From positions 119,951,838-120,015,837 of the forward strand of contig NC_082687.1 of NCBI RefSeq assembly GCF_949987515.2: DNA of 64,000 nt. Direction: 5' to 3'. The stretch comes from Delphinus delphis (taxonomy: Eukaryota; Chordata; Mammalia; Artiodactyla; Delphinidae). Below, one piece after another: positions 10,830-23,213 of the stretch (position 1 is the stretch's first letter; each line of letters begins with the position of its first letter). The notes below the pieces were generated by a model. That model was not told the DNA's origin. It worked only from the letters and a program-made list of their open reading frames with translations, and searched no databases. The position numbers were made by a program, and so were the translations under genes.

Positions 10830-12280
10830 ATAGAAGGGACATGGTCAGATGCAACAATCTGGATGATGAATTGGAGAGAGATGAGCTTGGAAGCATGGCA
10901 GTCAATTAGAGGCTATTGTAGTAATCCACGTGGCAAATGAGAATTAGAAGCACAGTAGAGTAAATGGGATTTAAGGGATGGAGATGGATTAGATAGATAT
11001 AAAGGAGATAGAATGGATAAGATTTAGTGGTCTTGAGGGAAAGTGGAGTCAGGGTGATTTCTAGCCATTATCATTTTTAATTTTATAATTAATGTTTAAT
11101 AAATATTTTCAGAATAAATGAATTATCTGACACCTGGCTTGGGAAACTGAGTGGATTCCGGGCCATTTACCGAGGGAATATATAGGAAGAGAAATAGATT
11201 GAGGAACATGGTTGGAGGAGATGAGTTCAGTTGAGGCTATTATATTTGAGGCATCTGTGACTTCCAAGAAATGTCATTAGGCAGTTGTATATACAGATCT
11301 GAGTTAAGAAGAAGACTCAGCTTGAGATATAAATTTGAAGTCACAGTTTATAAATGACAGTGAAAAGCAGTGGGAATGGATGAGATCAGTCAGGGAGAAA
11401 AACATAGGGTAAAAGAAGAGAAATGAGCATGGGGAACACTAATATTTAAGGGTATTTAAGGGTAAGATGGAAGGAAAACATACCTCAAAAGAGATGAAGT
11501 AGTGGGCAGGGAAGTGGGAGAAGATCAGCAGAGTCACAAGTAAGTGGAAGAGCTGAGTTTGGAGAAAAGGAATGAGTATTAGGCATCTTTGAGAAATCAA
11601 ATAAAATAAGGATAACAAAAATATCCATTGGACATGTCAGTTACGTCGTTGACTTCAGCAAGAGCAATTATATAGGTGGATCCAGTTCACACTGGCTAAG
11701 AGATAAGAGATTGAAATAACTAATGTCACTTGCTCTTTCAGAAAGTTTGGTTTTAAACGGGATAGTTAGAGATAGTTTGAAATAGATAGATGAGTTTGAG
11801 AGAGCGTTTTTGTTTTTTAAAGGTACGAATGATATGAATACATTTACAGTCTTTATTTGCTGAGGATAAGAAGCCATCAAAAAGAGAATTTGAAGATAGA
11901 AGAGTGAAGGAGAAGAATTGGTGGAGCAAGGTCATTAACCAAGTTGGAAGGGATAGAATACAAAGATGCAAGTCAAGGGTGCTTCAGATAGACCTCTCCC
12001 GAGACAGGAGGGAAGGAGGTGGAGATGATTATGGATACAGATAAATTTGTAGGAGGCAGGGTAGAAGTTGGTCCACAGAGTCCCTGCAGGAGACTCCCAT
12101 TAGGGTGGAAAGAGTATGTGATTCAGTCATGTGATTGGTAGCCTTCTTGGTGTGGTATTGCTGACTCCTGATCATTTGGTGAGGAGGAGTGGAGTGAGGG
12201 TAGTTCAGCTTAAGATGGCAGGTATGGACCATCAGGGTAGAGATAGCTTGCAGATATCTCACAAAATTACCTTTCTCATA
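10830..12280 (-). repeat. L2 LINE, antisense, with RT-region remnants
   Basis: A long antisense L2 copy. Recognisable blocks include 'agaggctattgtagtaatcc', 'gagatataaatttgaagtca' and 'gggaatggatgagatcag'. Together they correspond to the reversed C-terminal reverse-transcriptase region and downstream sequence of L2. All frames are broken. Confidence 0.65.
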
Positions 12281-12283
12281 CTT

Positions 12284-12789
12284 TGTATTAGTTATCTACT
12301 GCAGAGTAAGAAATTATCCCCAAACTTAGTGGCTTCAAATATTTATTATCTCAGAGTTTCTGTGGGTTGGGAATTTGGGAGTGACTGAACTGGTTGCTTC
12401 TGGCTTCAGGTCTCATGAGGTTGTAGTTGATTGGCTGGGACTTTAATCAACTGAGTGCTCAGCTGGGGCTGGAAGATTTGCCTCCATGATGGCTCACATG
12501 TCTGTTGGCCGGAGGCCTGAAATCCTCACCACATGAACTTCTTTAGGGCTTCTGAAGTGTCCTAACAAGGCAGCTGTCTTCCCCTGGAGCAGATGATCCG
12601 AGGGAGGGGGGGGGAGGGGGAGGGGGCTGTGATGCCGTTTTTGACTCAGTCACAAACCATTGCTTTGCCCTGTTCTTTGAGAACTGAATCACTAAGTCCA
12701 GCCCACACTTGGGAGGGGAATGACTTAAGCTCCACCTCTTGAAGGGAGGAATATCAAATACTTTTTGGACATATTTAAAAACTACCACA
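12284..12789 (-). repeat. Ancient LTR-like repeat (ERVL/MaLR type)
   Basis: It begins 'tgtattagttatctactgc', contains 'cttagtggcttcaaatattt' and 'tctcatgaggttgtag', and ends 'ctaccaca'. These TGT...ACA ends and the internal blocks are typical of old mammalian LTRs. A G-rich run interrupts it at 12602-12626. I am unsure of the exact family. Confidence 0.5.
12602..12626 (+). repeat. Poly-purine G-run
   Basis: Four or more runs of three or more G separated by single A residues in 25 bases. It has potential for G-quadruplex formation on the + strand and is likely length-polymorphic. Confidence 0.8.
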
Positions 12790-13219
12790 ATTCTATCAAT
12801 TGTCAGTTTATTTAGGGCAGCAAATAAGCTCTTTAAAAATATGTAGATTCAGCCTTTATATCCAGGTGAGAGAGAAGTACAGAAAAGTGGGGAGGTGGTT
12901 CAGTCACATTTGGCTCACTTTACCGTTTGGTCTCCATTGCCGCTAATTAGGCTCAATAAGTTGATGTGTTGCCTCTTGTAGTTAATTTTAAAAAGTGATT
13001 GCTGACCTTTGATTTAATAGAGGATTCTTTTAGGAGAAAAAAATGCCATAGTGGGCAAAATATGAATTTTTTATACCAAAATATGGATTTTGGTAACATT
13101 TAATATTAGCTCCTAAACTAGAATTTAGAGGTAGAAGGAAAGAACTCATTTTTCCCAGCAAAGAAATTGAGGACTAAAAGACAAGTACAGGCTGATTTCT
13201 GTGAACATATATGATATGA

Positions 13220-13450
13220 GAGGCAATATAACACAGACTCTAAAGCCCGACTGTCTAGTTTCAAATCCCAGGTCAGCCATGTCTTAGCCGTATTTGTGCT
13301 TAGCTTCTCACTGCCACAACTTCCTCATCTGTAAAATGGGGAATTGTAAGTAGGTAGTTATTTCTGACAATTAGATCAGTAAATACATGTAAAGTGTTTA
13401 GAACAGTGCCTGACACATAGCAAGCAGTGAATAAATGTTAGCCATTTTAT
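13220..13450 (+). repeat. MIR SINE
   Basis: 'cctcatctgtaaaatgggg' and 'gtttagaacagtgcctgaca' mark a fairly complete MIR. Confidence 0.8.
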
Positions 13451-14789
13451 GGTAGCTATATTTTATCATTATAATGGTGAGTTAGTACCATGGCATGAAC
13501 ATTTCAAAGAATAATATAACATTGTCCAAAATGTTTACAGTCTAAACTTTATAAACTACTCACCTTATTGGACTTTGTCACTTTTGATGTATATGGAAAG
13601 TGTGTTTCTATACAGCTCCATATCCATTTAAAATACTGTGTCAGATATCACCAGTAGTATTGTATAAGGTCACATCTGCATTTTTTCCTGAAGCAGGCTT
13701 TTTTGTTTTACTAGGTACATAGAAGTTCAATTTCAATTACAGCAGTGTTCTCAGTTCATAGGAATTGGCTATTAAATGGATCTTTTGGGCTCTCTGCATA
13801 GCAACATGCTAATAAAAAATAATTCCCTTGAACTTGATATGATGAGATTGTTGGTAAACACACATGACCAGTTTCTTCCTCCCTCTCCCCCATATCCAAA
13901 GACCCTACTTTATTGGGTGAGTAGTTTGGATATATATTAGGTGGGGTTTTCTGATGTGACTTAAGGCAGAAGATAACAAAATTAAGAGCCAGATAAGAAA
14001 ATGGAAATACTGATTTTATTACAAGAAACCTTCTTTAGAATTTTACTTTGCTGATGCTAGTTTTCTTAAAGTTTTATGCCTTCTGTTGTATCAATATGGA
14101 AGGGATATATAGAATTCTAGATTAAAAGAATTAAAAGAAACTTGTAGATTGTGTTCACCAGCCAGTACAAAAAGTGAAAACAAAACCCCACAGCTAATCA
14201 ATTTATGGGATGCAGAAGTGGAAGGGTTAAACTTTTCACTCATGGCACTTTCTGTTGATGTCTTTGTATCGCTGGCCATATTGAAGAATATGCTGAAGGT
14301 AGTATTTACTTCTGGTGTGCTGTATGGAGGTGGGTAATATTTATAAATCATGGTTTCTTCTAGATTTGGAGAAGTTGAAGTTAGCTCTTTTTACCCCATT
14401 ATTAGTAGATATGCTTTCTACAGTTTTTTAAGAGTTTCATTTTGTTTTTTGTGCTTTCTATGAATATTTAGGTGAACCAGCATAAATTTCTGGCTATAGC
14501 AGTGAGGTTTGCTAAAGTGCAATATTTTTATTGAATGATATGACTTCTTAGATGTTAAAAACTCTTCCATATTTGACATGAAGAACCATTTTTGTAGCAC
14601 AGATTATGATATTAAAAGGTACTCTACATTTGTTTAGTTTGTTGGTTTATACTGTTTGAATCATTGGTCACCATATCTGAATAATATCAATACTTTAGCA
14701 GTAATTGCCTGGTGACCATTGAACTTTGGTATTTGATCTGCTTTTAAGAATCTCAGTAGTATTTTTAGAGCTATGTTATTCATATTAAC

Positions 14790-14871
14790 TTAATACATTT
14801 TTTTTTTTTTTAGTGCTCCTTAGACTCATGGCCCATGCTGTCCAAAAGTTTGGTGCATTTAATACATTTTT
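14790..14871 (-). mobile_element. Tiny A-tailed insertion with target duplication
   Basis: TTAATACATTTTT occurs at 14790-14802 and 14859-14871. Between them is a T-run followed by about 45 bp of unique sequence (14812-14858). Read on the minus strand, this is a short RNA-derived piece with an A-tail. That is the layout of an L1-machinery retroinsertion truncated to under 60 bp. The source RNA is unidentified. Confidence 0.55.
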
Positions 14872-15079
14872 GATTGTCATTTATATCAACTAATTTCTTC
14901 TTTGTTATAAATTTCTGTTGTTTAATTAAATATATATAGTTCTCTTTTACATTTTTATCTTTTACTAACAATACATGAGTCATTGTTTACTGGTGTGCAT
15001 CTTATGGTTTTTTAACTTTCACCTTGCGTTGAACTGGTTTTCTTTTAAAAAAGAACATTAATGATAGCTTAGCTACCAC

Positions 15080-15235
15080 TGTTATAATGTGTTTCTTGTC
15101 AAACACTTTGCTCAGTTTTATGTTTGCTCTTCAAGGAAGAGATGGCCATTTTACAACTTGGAAACAGGCTCAAAGAGATTAAGTAACTTGCTCCAGTTAT
15201 CTCACAGCTAAGGAAGGGCTAGAAGGGATAGAGAG
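15080..15235 (-). repeat. MIR SINE fragment
   Basis: Reverse MIR core: 'gattaagtaacttgctcc' followed by 'tctcacagctaagg'. Confidence 0.65.
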
Positions 15236-16559
15236 AGGGAGCTTTACGTTGCAAATCTGCTTTAAAGCCTATTCTGTTTGATTTCTGTTATTTCTGACTG
15301 TTACTTTACCACTTTATTCTGTTGGTCTTTAGGGTTAGTTAATAGTTAATAGGTCAAATTGTGCTTGTTGCATGTAGAATCCTGGGGCTGAAAGGGTCCT
15401 CTAGGTAGAGAGGATTATTCCCAATCTGTTTGATCTAAGAGGATAATTGTCTGTTTTGTTTGTTTAAATGAACAGAATAGGACATTATATAATTTTGCTT
15501 TATGTACACAAAGCTGCCAACCCTGACCACATTTGTTAAGGAAACTAAATTTGCTTTTTTGCTCACTGTCTTCTTTTTAAGGTTTTTCCCATTTTCAGGA
15601 ATCTCAGGTCTTTTGTGATATTCCTGGATCTTGCTTGTTAATGAGAAAAGTAATCTATTGAATTAATTTATACTAATAACACATGGTAATAATTAGTGGT
15701 AGCTATTATTGAGATACTCGGAAGATATCTTTGCATTTTAAGAGAGAATATTGGTTGGTACTCTATATGAAGAAATGGATGGTGGGATTTTAGGCCTTGT
15801 ATCCTGATGGGCAAATTTTTTTAGGCATAGAGGGCTCTTCAAATCACTATATGCTCAGTTGGTAATACCAACCTTTATATGCATTCCAATACTATCTTAA
15901 ATATAAATGTTTACATATTTCTTTTGCTTGAGATGTTCAATTGCAGGTACTTTTCTGTTTTGTATTATTTTATTTGTGTAGCGGCATAGAATTGGAAGGA
16001 GCATCACAAAGTTATTTGTTTCAGGCCCACTGCCTTTAGATTGCTGAGTGCTCAGACTACTTGAGCCATTGTAGAAACAGTTCAAATGAATTAAATGCTC
16101 TTGAAACTTCATTTTGTATAAAAATGTTGCCATCTGATTTGTGTTTTACTTTTGTTTTGGGATGTCATTATGCCATAGGAAAGTTAAGCAGTCTGTTTTG
16201 GCAGTTCCTTTGTGTTGGTATTTACTGAGCTCTTTGGGTCAATTACCTGACTTCTTAATTAAGGAAGATATAAATGACTTTGAAATTGGGACCTCTACAA
16301 AGGTATATCAAGGTAATTTCTTACATATTTACAGAAACCAAACCGTACCTGAAAAGTTTTCAAGAAAGTGTATATTCTATAACAGTTAATGTAAAATCAG
16401 TCAAATTTGGTTTATGGGCAAGCAATGCAAAAGTGTGTACAAAGTGCATACTTCACAGAATTTCTAGTATACAGAATGCTGCTGTGTGCTAATAGGTATT
16501 CAAGCGTGATGTTGAAGAGAATGCCAATGTTGATGAAGCTTAAAGGAGAGCTATGAAGT

Positions 16560-16790
16560 CGATATATTTGCCAACTCTTAAAACCCATGTAGCACAGGGA
16601 ACTGTATTGAATATCCTGTGATAAACCATAATGGAAAAGAATATAAAAGAAAAGAATGTCAATATGTGTATAACTGAGTCACTCTGCTGCACAGCAGAGA
16701 TGGGCACAACAATCTTGTGCCAAACTATAGTTGATTGGCACAATCAGCTATACTTCAAAAAAAATTAAAAAAACAGAGAAACAAACAACA
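16560..16790 (+). repeat. L1 3' end, sense
   Basis: Artiodactyl-type L1 3' UTR: 'agcacagggaactgtattga', 'ataaaccataatggaaaaga', 'gtgtataactgagtcac', and an A-rich end near 16760-16790. Confidence 0.8.
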
Positions 16791-17144
16791 AAACCCCAGG
16801 TAGTTTCCTCTATGGAAAAGGAACTGTGATTAAATTCAAAGAACTTTAATATAATGGTCTGAAGGTATGTGAATGCCTTTTATACAAATAATTGTGACTT
16901 TATTGTTGCATGAGGGATTTGAGTATGATTAATTTTTTCCTTCATTTTTGTTATATTTGGAATTGGGTTATCAAAAGGATATTTTGCTATCATTTTCTTA
17001 AACTCAAGTGAATGAAAACCAAATTTTCTTGAGTGTGAAAAAGATCATTTAGGATTCTCTTGGCCTTGAGTACAATGGAAATACTTGCTTACCTTTGGCA
17101 ATAGCTCATAATTATGTACTTTTTATAATGATGCATTTATTTCA

Positions 17145-17320
17145 TTCATTTATGAAACAAGTATTTATTGAGAGACTACTGCATACCAGGAACTTTGTTG
17201 CATATTGCACACTCAATGAATAGGGCAAGCATATCCTTAAAGAGCAGTTAGCTGTCTAGGTGGGGAGACAGACTTCTAAACTGATAATTACAATACAGTG
17301 TGGTAAATGCTAAGGTACAG
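17145..17320 (-). repeat. L2 LINE 3' end fragment
   Basis: Reversed L2 terminus: 'agtatttattgagagactac', 'cataccaggaac', then 'gtggggagacagac'. Confidence 0.7.
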
Positions 17321-17634
17321 TTACCACTGTGGGCATCTGGAGGTCACTACCACTGAGGAACTCGCGGAGACTAAATAAAATATTCCTCAGAGTTATCCCA
17401 AGTCAAGAGCAGGGAAGCTGCAGGTGTTTACCCACCAAATTCCTAGCCATCATTGACATTAACTCTGGCATTTCTGGCTTGCCCTGAGTACAAACTGAGC
17501 ATGTTCCTGCAGCCAGACAGCAGCCTACAGTAGGATGTTACAGGTGTTCAGAATGAATCATCTGGTGTAGAGGTGAATGTCAGTAGTTTATGGGCAAGAC
17601 ACCAATGGCATTTGTTGCCAGTATCAGGCATTTA

Positions 17635-17875
17635 CACAATGTATTATCTACTATGTGCTACACATTGTTCTAAATGCTTTACGTATCTGAACTCATCAAT
17701 TCTCACTGTACAACTCTGTGAGGTAGGTACTGTTAGTGTCCTCATTTAACAGATGAAGAAATAGAGCACAGAGTGGTTAGGTAACTTGCCCATGATCACA
17801 TAGCTATAATGTCAGAACTGGTTTTTGAACCCAGGTGGTCTAGTACAGAGTCCATGCTCTCAATCCACATAATGG
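17635..17875 (-). repeat. MIR SINE
   Basis: A nearly complete reverse MIR: 'ctctgtgaggtaggtactg', 'ttaacagatgaagaaatag', 'aggtaacttgcccatgatca' and 'tttttgaacccaggtgg'. Confidence 0.85.
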
Positions 17876-18112
17876 TCTGCTTTTGGAACAATACAGCCTG
17901 AAGCAGGACCTTTTTGACTCTTCTGTTTTCCCTTGGTAACTGCTTCCTCTTTCTCCCTTCCTCCAGTCTCTTTCCTGTTAGTGTTCTTTACTTCCTTCCT
18001 TGTTTGTAGCTTGCCCCTCTCTAGAACAGTACAGCTGTTCAGCTTCCATTCTTACACTCAAGGCTATCAAATCAAATAATTCTTGCTAAGGTGTTAACTG
18101 ATCTTTCTGATG

Positions 18113-18326
18113 GTTTTTTTTTTTTTTTTTTTTTTGCGGTACGCGGGCCTCTCACTGTTGTGGCCTCTCCTGTTGCGGAGCACAGGCTCCGGACGCGCAG
18201 GCTCAGCAGCCATGGCTCACGGGCCCAGCCGCTCCGCGGCATGTGGGATCTTCGCGGACCGGGGCACGAACCCGTGTCCCCTGCATCGGCAGGCGGACTC
18301 TCAACCACTGCGCCACCAGGGAAGCC
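18113..18326 (-). mobile_element. CHR-1-like SINE
   Basis: A T-run (the A-tail on the minus strand) is followed by 'gcggtacgcgggcctctcac', ending 'gccaccagggaagcc'. Direct repeats CTTTCTGATG at 18103-18112 and 18327-18336 flank it. Spurious open frames on both strands lie entirely inside the SINE. Confidence 0.9.
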
Positions 18327-18599
18327 CTTTCTGATGTTTTGATGAAGGCTTTGAGTTTCATATTGATTGGTATTTGCATTATAATTTTTCAAAAAGACAA
18401 AGATTTAAGAACCGTAGAAGGAAAGACATGATGGTAGAATGACAGAAGATCAAGTTGATATTTTTGGGTTGGGAAACACCTATTCCTTGGCCATAGTTAT
18501 AAGGAGAGGCCAAGGGGTGTGTGCTTGGGCAAAAAAAGCCCCTTTCTCGCCTGTCATGTCGTGCCTTCCAGCCACCACCTCCCTTTTTTCTTTTTAAAT

Positions 18600-19450
18600 T
18601 ATGGAAGAATTACAAGCCAATTGTAAAACATTTAAATAATACTTAGTTATCAAGAGTAAAAGTGAAAGTCCTGCTTTACTGATTCTTTTCCCTCCCCCAA
18701 ATCTCCTCCCACTGCTCTCGGAGGAAATGGCTTAGCTAATGTTTTTGCAGATTAATAAAAGTATATACATATACATACGCCATATATGTACATGCATATG
18801 TAGTGTATCTATATGGTGTATATATGTAATACACATAATGGATAGTCTTTTTTAAAAATGTAAGTGGAATACTATACATCTTTTTGCTCAACTTGCTTTT
18901 CTCCTGCTAACATTACATGTATCCTGGACATTTCTCTGTATTATCCCCTATAGAGCTATTTAATTCTTTTAAAAAGGCTGCATATTATTTCACATGGTAA
19001 TAGTATTTATATGGTAAGAGTGTACCATAATTTATTTAACTATTTTCCTATTAATTGACATCTTTTTCTGTTTTCTCAGTGTGATATATAATGTTGCAGT
19101 GATTGTCCTTGAAAAAACATCTTTGTGTCTAAGTATTTCTGAGAAATAAATAGAGCCTTAGAACTGAAATATTCAAGTCAAGGCATGTACATTTTTATAG
19201 TATCTGATAAATTGGTCTTCATAAAGGCAGTTTACTCCCATCAACTGTATAAGTGCCCATTTCCCCATACTTTTGCCAATATAGTTTTCAGTCTAATTTT
19301 CGCTTATAGTGGGTGATAAATTGTGATTATCCCCGATTGCTAGTGATATTGATTATCTTTCTCTGTGAATTGCCTGTTTATATATTTTCTCATTTTTCTA
19401 TCAGATTATTTGTATTTTTTGTTTTGACTTGTAGGATGACCTCTGTTCTT
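18600..19450 (-). repeat. Ancient L1 LINE fragment, antisense
   Basis: Reversed old L1: 'tgtgatatataatgttgcag', 'gtcaaggcatgtacattttt', and 'attgcctgtttatatatttt' near the right end. It resembles the 2000-2785 fragment. Confidence 0.5.
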
Positions 19451-20488
19451 GTAGGACCAATCAAGATTTGGAGTTCTATCTTTAAAAGTCTGATGATGCA
19501 AGTATTAGATGTTAGATAGTTTTATTCCTTCATGCTAGTGGAAGAGAAAATAGGTTGAATGTAGTATTTGAAAAGATTTTACAGATAATTCATTTTGAAA
19601 AGTAATCTTTTTTGGAAAGCTATTTCTAAGAATGTTGGTAGTAGTGGTGGTATTAAATTAGGGACTTTGATAAATCTCTGGTTGTTGCTGTGTTTGATTA
19701 AACTGTTCCACATTTTCATGCTTTTCTTTGTATGCCACTAAAATATTAATTGCCACAATTTCTTTTCTAATGTGGACAGCAGTTTTGAAATGAGTACCAT
19801 GGATTTCAGGAAGAATGAAGAGAAGAATATAGGTGAATCATGAAAATATTGAGAGAACATGTCTTAAAACATGTAGATCAGTGTTACCTTCTTACATAAC
19901 AGATAAAAATGCCATTTAAAATGATATGATACTTGAAAACAGTGGCTGTGTTCAAGGCATTGTCACTGGTATTTTGGATACAAAGATGACTAAAACAATC
20001 TCTATTGGTCATTATGATTCAGAAGAGAGAGGCAAGATAGATTAGATTCAGGTTATGTATCTTTGGCAGGAATATCAAGGAAGTGAGGCTGTTTTCTTCT
20101 ATTAAAAGTTGCACGATTTTGATTTGTCCCTATATTGATGGTGTTTACTTTGATCACTTAATTAGTTGCCAGGTTTTTCAGAGTTCCTCTTTTTCCCTTT
20201 GTCATTAATAATTATTTTGGGGGGCAGTTATTTTGAGATGATATGAGTATCCTGTTGCTCATCAAAATTTAATTGATTATTTATATTCGTATGGACTCAT
20301 AGATTTGTATTTATTAAATGGGTTGTAATTTATTACTGTTATTTATTTTACTGCTTAAATTGTCCCAGATTTTGCCAGTGGGAGCCTCTGGTTTTTATGT
20401 CCTTTTGACATGTTCCCATCGTTCTTTGAATACTTCTTTCCTTTCTGGAAAACAAGGCTCATCTTGACTTTCCCTGCGGGAAAGATCC

Positions 20489-20576
20489 CTGTGGGGTCTT
20501 CCCGGACCAGGGCTCAAACCCGTGTTCCCTGCATTGGCAGGCAGATTCTTAACCACTGTGCCACGAGGTAAGTCCC
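20489..20576 (-). mobile_element. CHR-family SINE head fragment
   Basis: Only about 87 bp of the tRNA-related head remains ('ggtcttcccggaccagggct' to 'aagtccc'). The body and tail are lost. The conserved 'caccaggg' has become 'cacgaggt'. Confidence 0.8.
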
Positions 20577-21469
20577 ACGTTATGGCTTTTAGACTGAAAT
20601 GTTCAGGAAGGGAAGAGGAAGAGGAAACAACCAATTTGCTTTTATTCCATCATTTGCTCCATGAAAAGGTTTTGCTGTAGGTTCTTATATTAGTCTCCAC
20701 TTCCTCTTCCTTAAAGGATTGGTGGTGTGCCACTTAAACAGTGTGGCAAGGCATATAGCCCCGGTTCAGTCTGGATTTTCTGTGTCCAGTGTTATTTTTA
20801 CTCACTTACTTTATGCCAGAATGTCTACTGTTTACTTTAGGGGCCTTGTTAAGTCTTAGCCTTTACTTCTGTATTTGCTCAAAATATGTTCTTTTAACTA
20901 TTGAGGCTTTGTCTGTTGATTTCTCTTAAAGGTTTTGCATTAACTAGTAATTGGACAAATGTTGGTTAAAACTGTGTGATACTGCATTTTTCTCTCTTGG
21001 TAACTTGAATACCCTCTTCCTAATTACATTCTCTTTGTCTGTGGGTTGTTACAGTGGTGGGTGGTCCAGGTGATTTTGCATGAGGACTGTAGATCCTTTT
21101 GGTAGATAGATCACTTTCCCTTTTATGTGGAGATCTGAATGCCAGGGTACATCCCTCAGGGAGCATCCCCTAGGAGTCACCACATGCTCTTTTCATCCTC
21201 AGTAGTGTGCTGGTGATACAACTGTAAAATGGTAAAAATAAGTATGAAATAGGTATAGATGTTATTTTATAATATGTAAACCACTATATAATATGTGAAT
21301 ATTTGGTTTTAGATTATAGGTCTTTTCAAAGTGTTTTCTCTCTTTTAAAAATTTTACTTCTTCTAGTCTACAAAACTGAAAAGGGAAGAAAGGAAGCTCA
21401 TGTTGTAAAAGTTAGCCTCCAAATTTTAAGTTGCTAGTTGACAGATTTTTCAAAGCCTTGAAAAATACA

Positions 21470-21830
21470 GCATTTTCCCCAGTTTTATTGAAACATAATT
21501 GACATATAACATTGTATTAGTTTAATGTGTACAACATAATGATTTGATATATGTATATATTGCAAAATGATTGCCACAGTAAGTTTAGATAACATCCATC
21601 ACTTTGCATAGTTACACGTTGTTCGTTTTTGTGATGTGAAATTTTAAGATCTCTTAGCAACTTTCAAATATGCAATACAGTATTGTTAACTATAGTCACC
21701 ATGCTGTTCATTACACTCCCAGAACTTATTTATCTTATAACTGGAAGTTTGTACCCTTTGAACATCTTCAGTCATTTCCGCCACCCCACGCCTTTGGCCA
21801 CCACCAGTATTTTCAATATGTGAACATTTT
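21470..21830 (-). repeat. Old L1 3' end, antisense
   Basis: 'cccagttttattgaaacata', 'taattgacatataacattgt', 'tgtacaacataatgatttga' and 'aactatagtcaccatgctgt' are hallmark reversed L1M 3' sequence. Confidence 0.8.
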
Positions 21831-22442
21831 TTACTCTCTAAAACATAGGAAAAAAGGTTTACTGAAAAATGAAAACATTAAAAAAATTTCTCTAGCCATC
21901 TTGCCCTTAGGTTTGCATATCACTTTTAATAATAAACCTTTTATTACTGAGCTCTTCATTTTTTAAAAATGCATGTTTAATTTGCCTCTAAATTATACTG
22001 ATTTCAACAATGTAGAAATATGAAATATTGTAATCTCTTGTAGATAGTATCTTGCAATGTTGTTTCACCCAGTTTTTAAACTTGTTTTGTGATCTATGAA
22101 GATAGATTTGTGGCGAGTAAACAGAAAACACTTTCAAGTTGACAAGCTAACTGTACTGAATTTCATCTAGAAAGTTGTCCTCACATATTCTTCCTGTTTT
22201 AAAATCTGTTTTTCTAGTTGTTCATAAAAGTCACATATACTGTTTGGTCTTAAGGGATTATTAACTGCATAGCTTTCTTTGTCTAGCTTCTTTCCCCCCT
22301 TTTTCTGATTTATCACAAGATAATTTTGTTATAGGTGAGTTGGGTTAGTCATGCTAATGCTGTATTATCAGAGGGATGATTCTCTTGTTTCTTAGATCAT
22401 AAAATCAAAACTTTCATTCCTCACTTTTTGCTCATTCTCAGT

Positions 22443-22502
22443 ACGTACACACGCGCACACACACACACACTTACATACACACACACACACATACATACAT
22501 TT
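22443..22502. repeat. CA-dinucleotide microsatellite
   Basis: Interrupted (CA)n with CG, CTTA and (CATA) variants. It is likely polymorphic. Confidence 0.9.
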
Positions 22503-23083
22503 TTCATGTCTGATCACAATTTGACATATGATGTAATTTATCCTGAGCATCCGGTAGCAGGAGATCTGCTTACTGTCCAAACTATCCAGAGTGAATCTAA
22601 ACTAGGAAGATTGTTTCTCCATGGAATAATGGGAATGCACAGCTGATAGAGGTTAAGAAGTGTTAATACAACTTAATATATAAATATATTATTATTAAGT
22701 AGCAGTTTTTAGGACAAGTCTAGGTGAATTTGTCTAATGTAGATGATTAATACTTACTCCTTTGTTGTTGAGATAAATATCTTAGATTAGATTTAAGAAT
22801 AATTATGTCCCTCTTATTTTGAGCCAGAGTATAGTAAATGAACCTGAGTCTCTATTCATACTTAGAATGGTGAAATCAGGACATTAAAAATATGATACAT
22901 TGTTTTATATTTTATGTAGAAATGTGGACATGTTTGTTGTTTGTTATATTTTTGTAAATATAACAAATTTCTTCTTATTGAAGAAAGCAGAATATGATTT
23001 AATAAACTTTCACATTTATTAAATTCACCTTATTTTCCCCTTACATAGGTTAAGTTCTAAATTTAACCTTTGAACTCTTTCAG

Positions 23084-23213
23084 GCCCTTAGGTGCTATTC
23101 TGGAAAAACTTAAGTAATGGATCAAAGGAAGAATGAGAGTATTGTTCCTAGTATCACTCAATTAGAAGATTTTCTTACAGAGCACAATTCCAATGTTGTT
23201 TGGCTTCTTGTTG
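23084..23213 (+). CDS. BLTP1: BLTP1 exon 3: start codon and residues 1-32
   Basis: The acceptor 'ctctttcag' ends at 23083 and the donor TTG|gtaagta follows 23213. The first 33 bases are 5' UTR. The ATG is at 23117. A second possible acceptor (TTAG ending 23091) would only shorten the UTR by 8 bases. The coding part is 97 nt and ends in phase 1, so codon 33 is split. Confidence 0.95.

Larger units (their letters stand above)
9087..23083 (+). other. BLTP1: BLTP1 intron 2
   Basis: A 14-kb intron in the 5' UTR filled with L2, MIR, L1, LTR and SINE insertions listed separately. Stretches where I see no recognisable element are about 9100-9540, 13450-14785, 15240-16550, 19500-20480, 20580-21470, 21850-22435 and 22510-23083. 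Confidence 0.6.
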
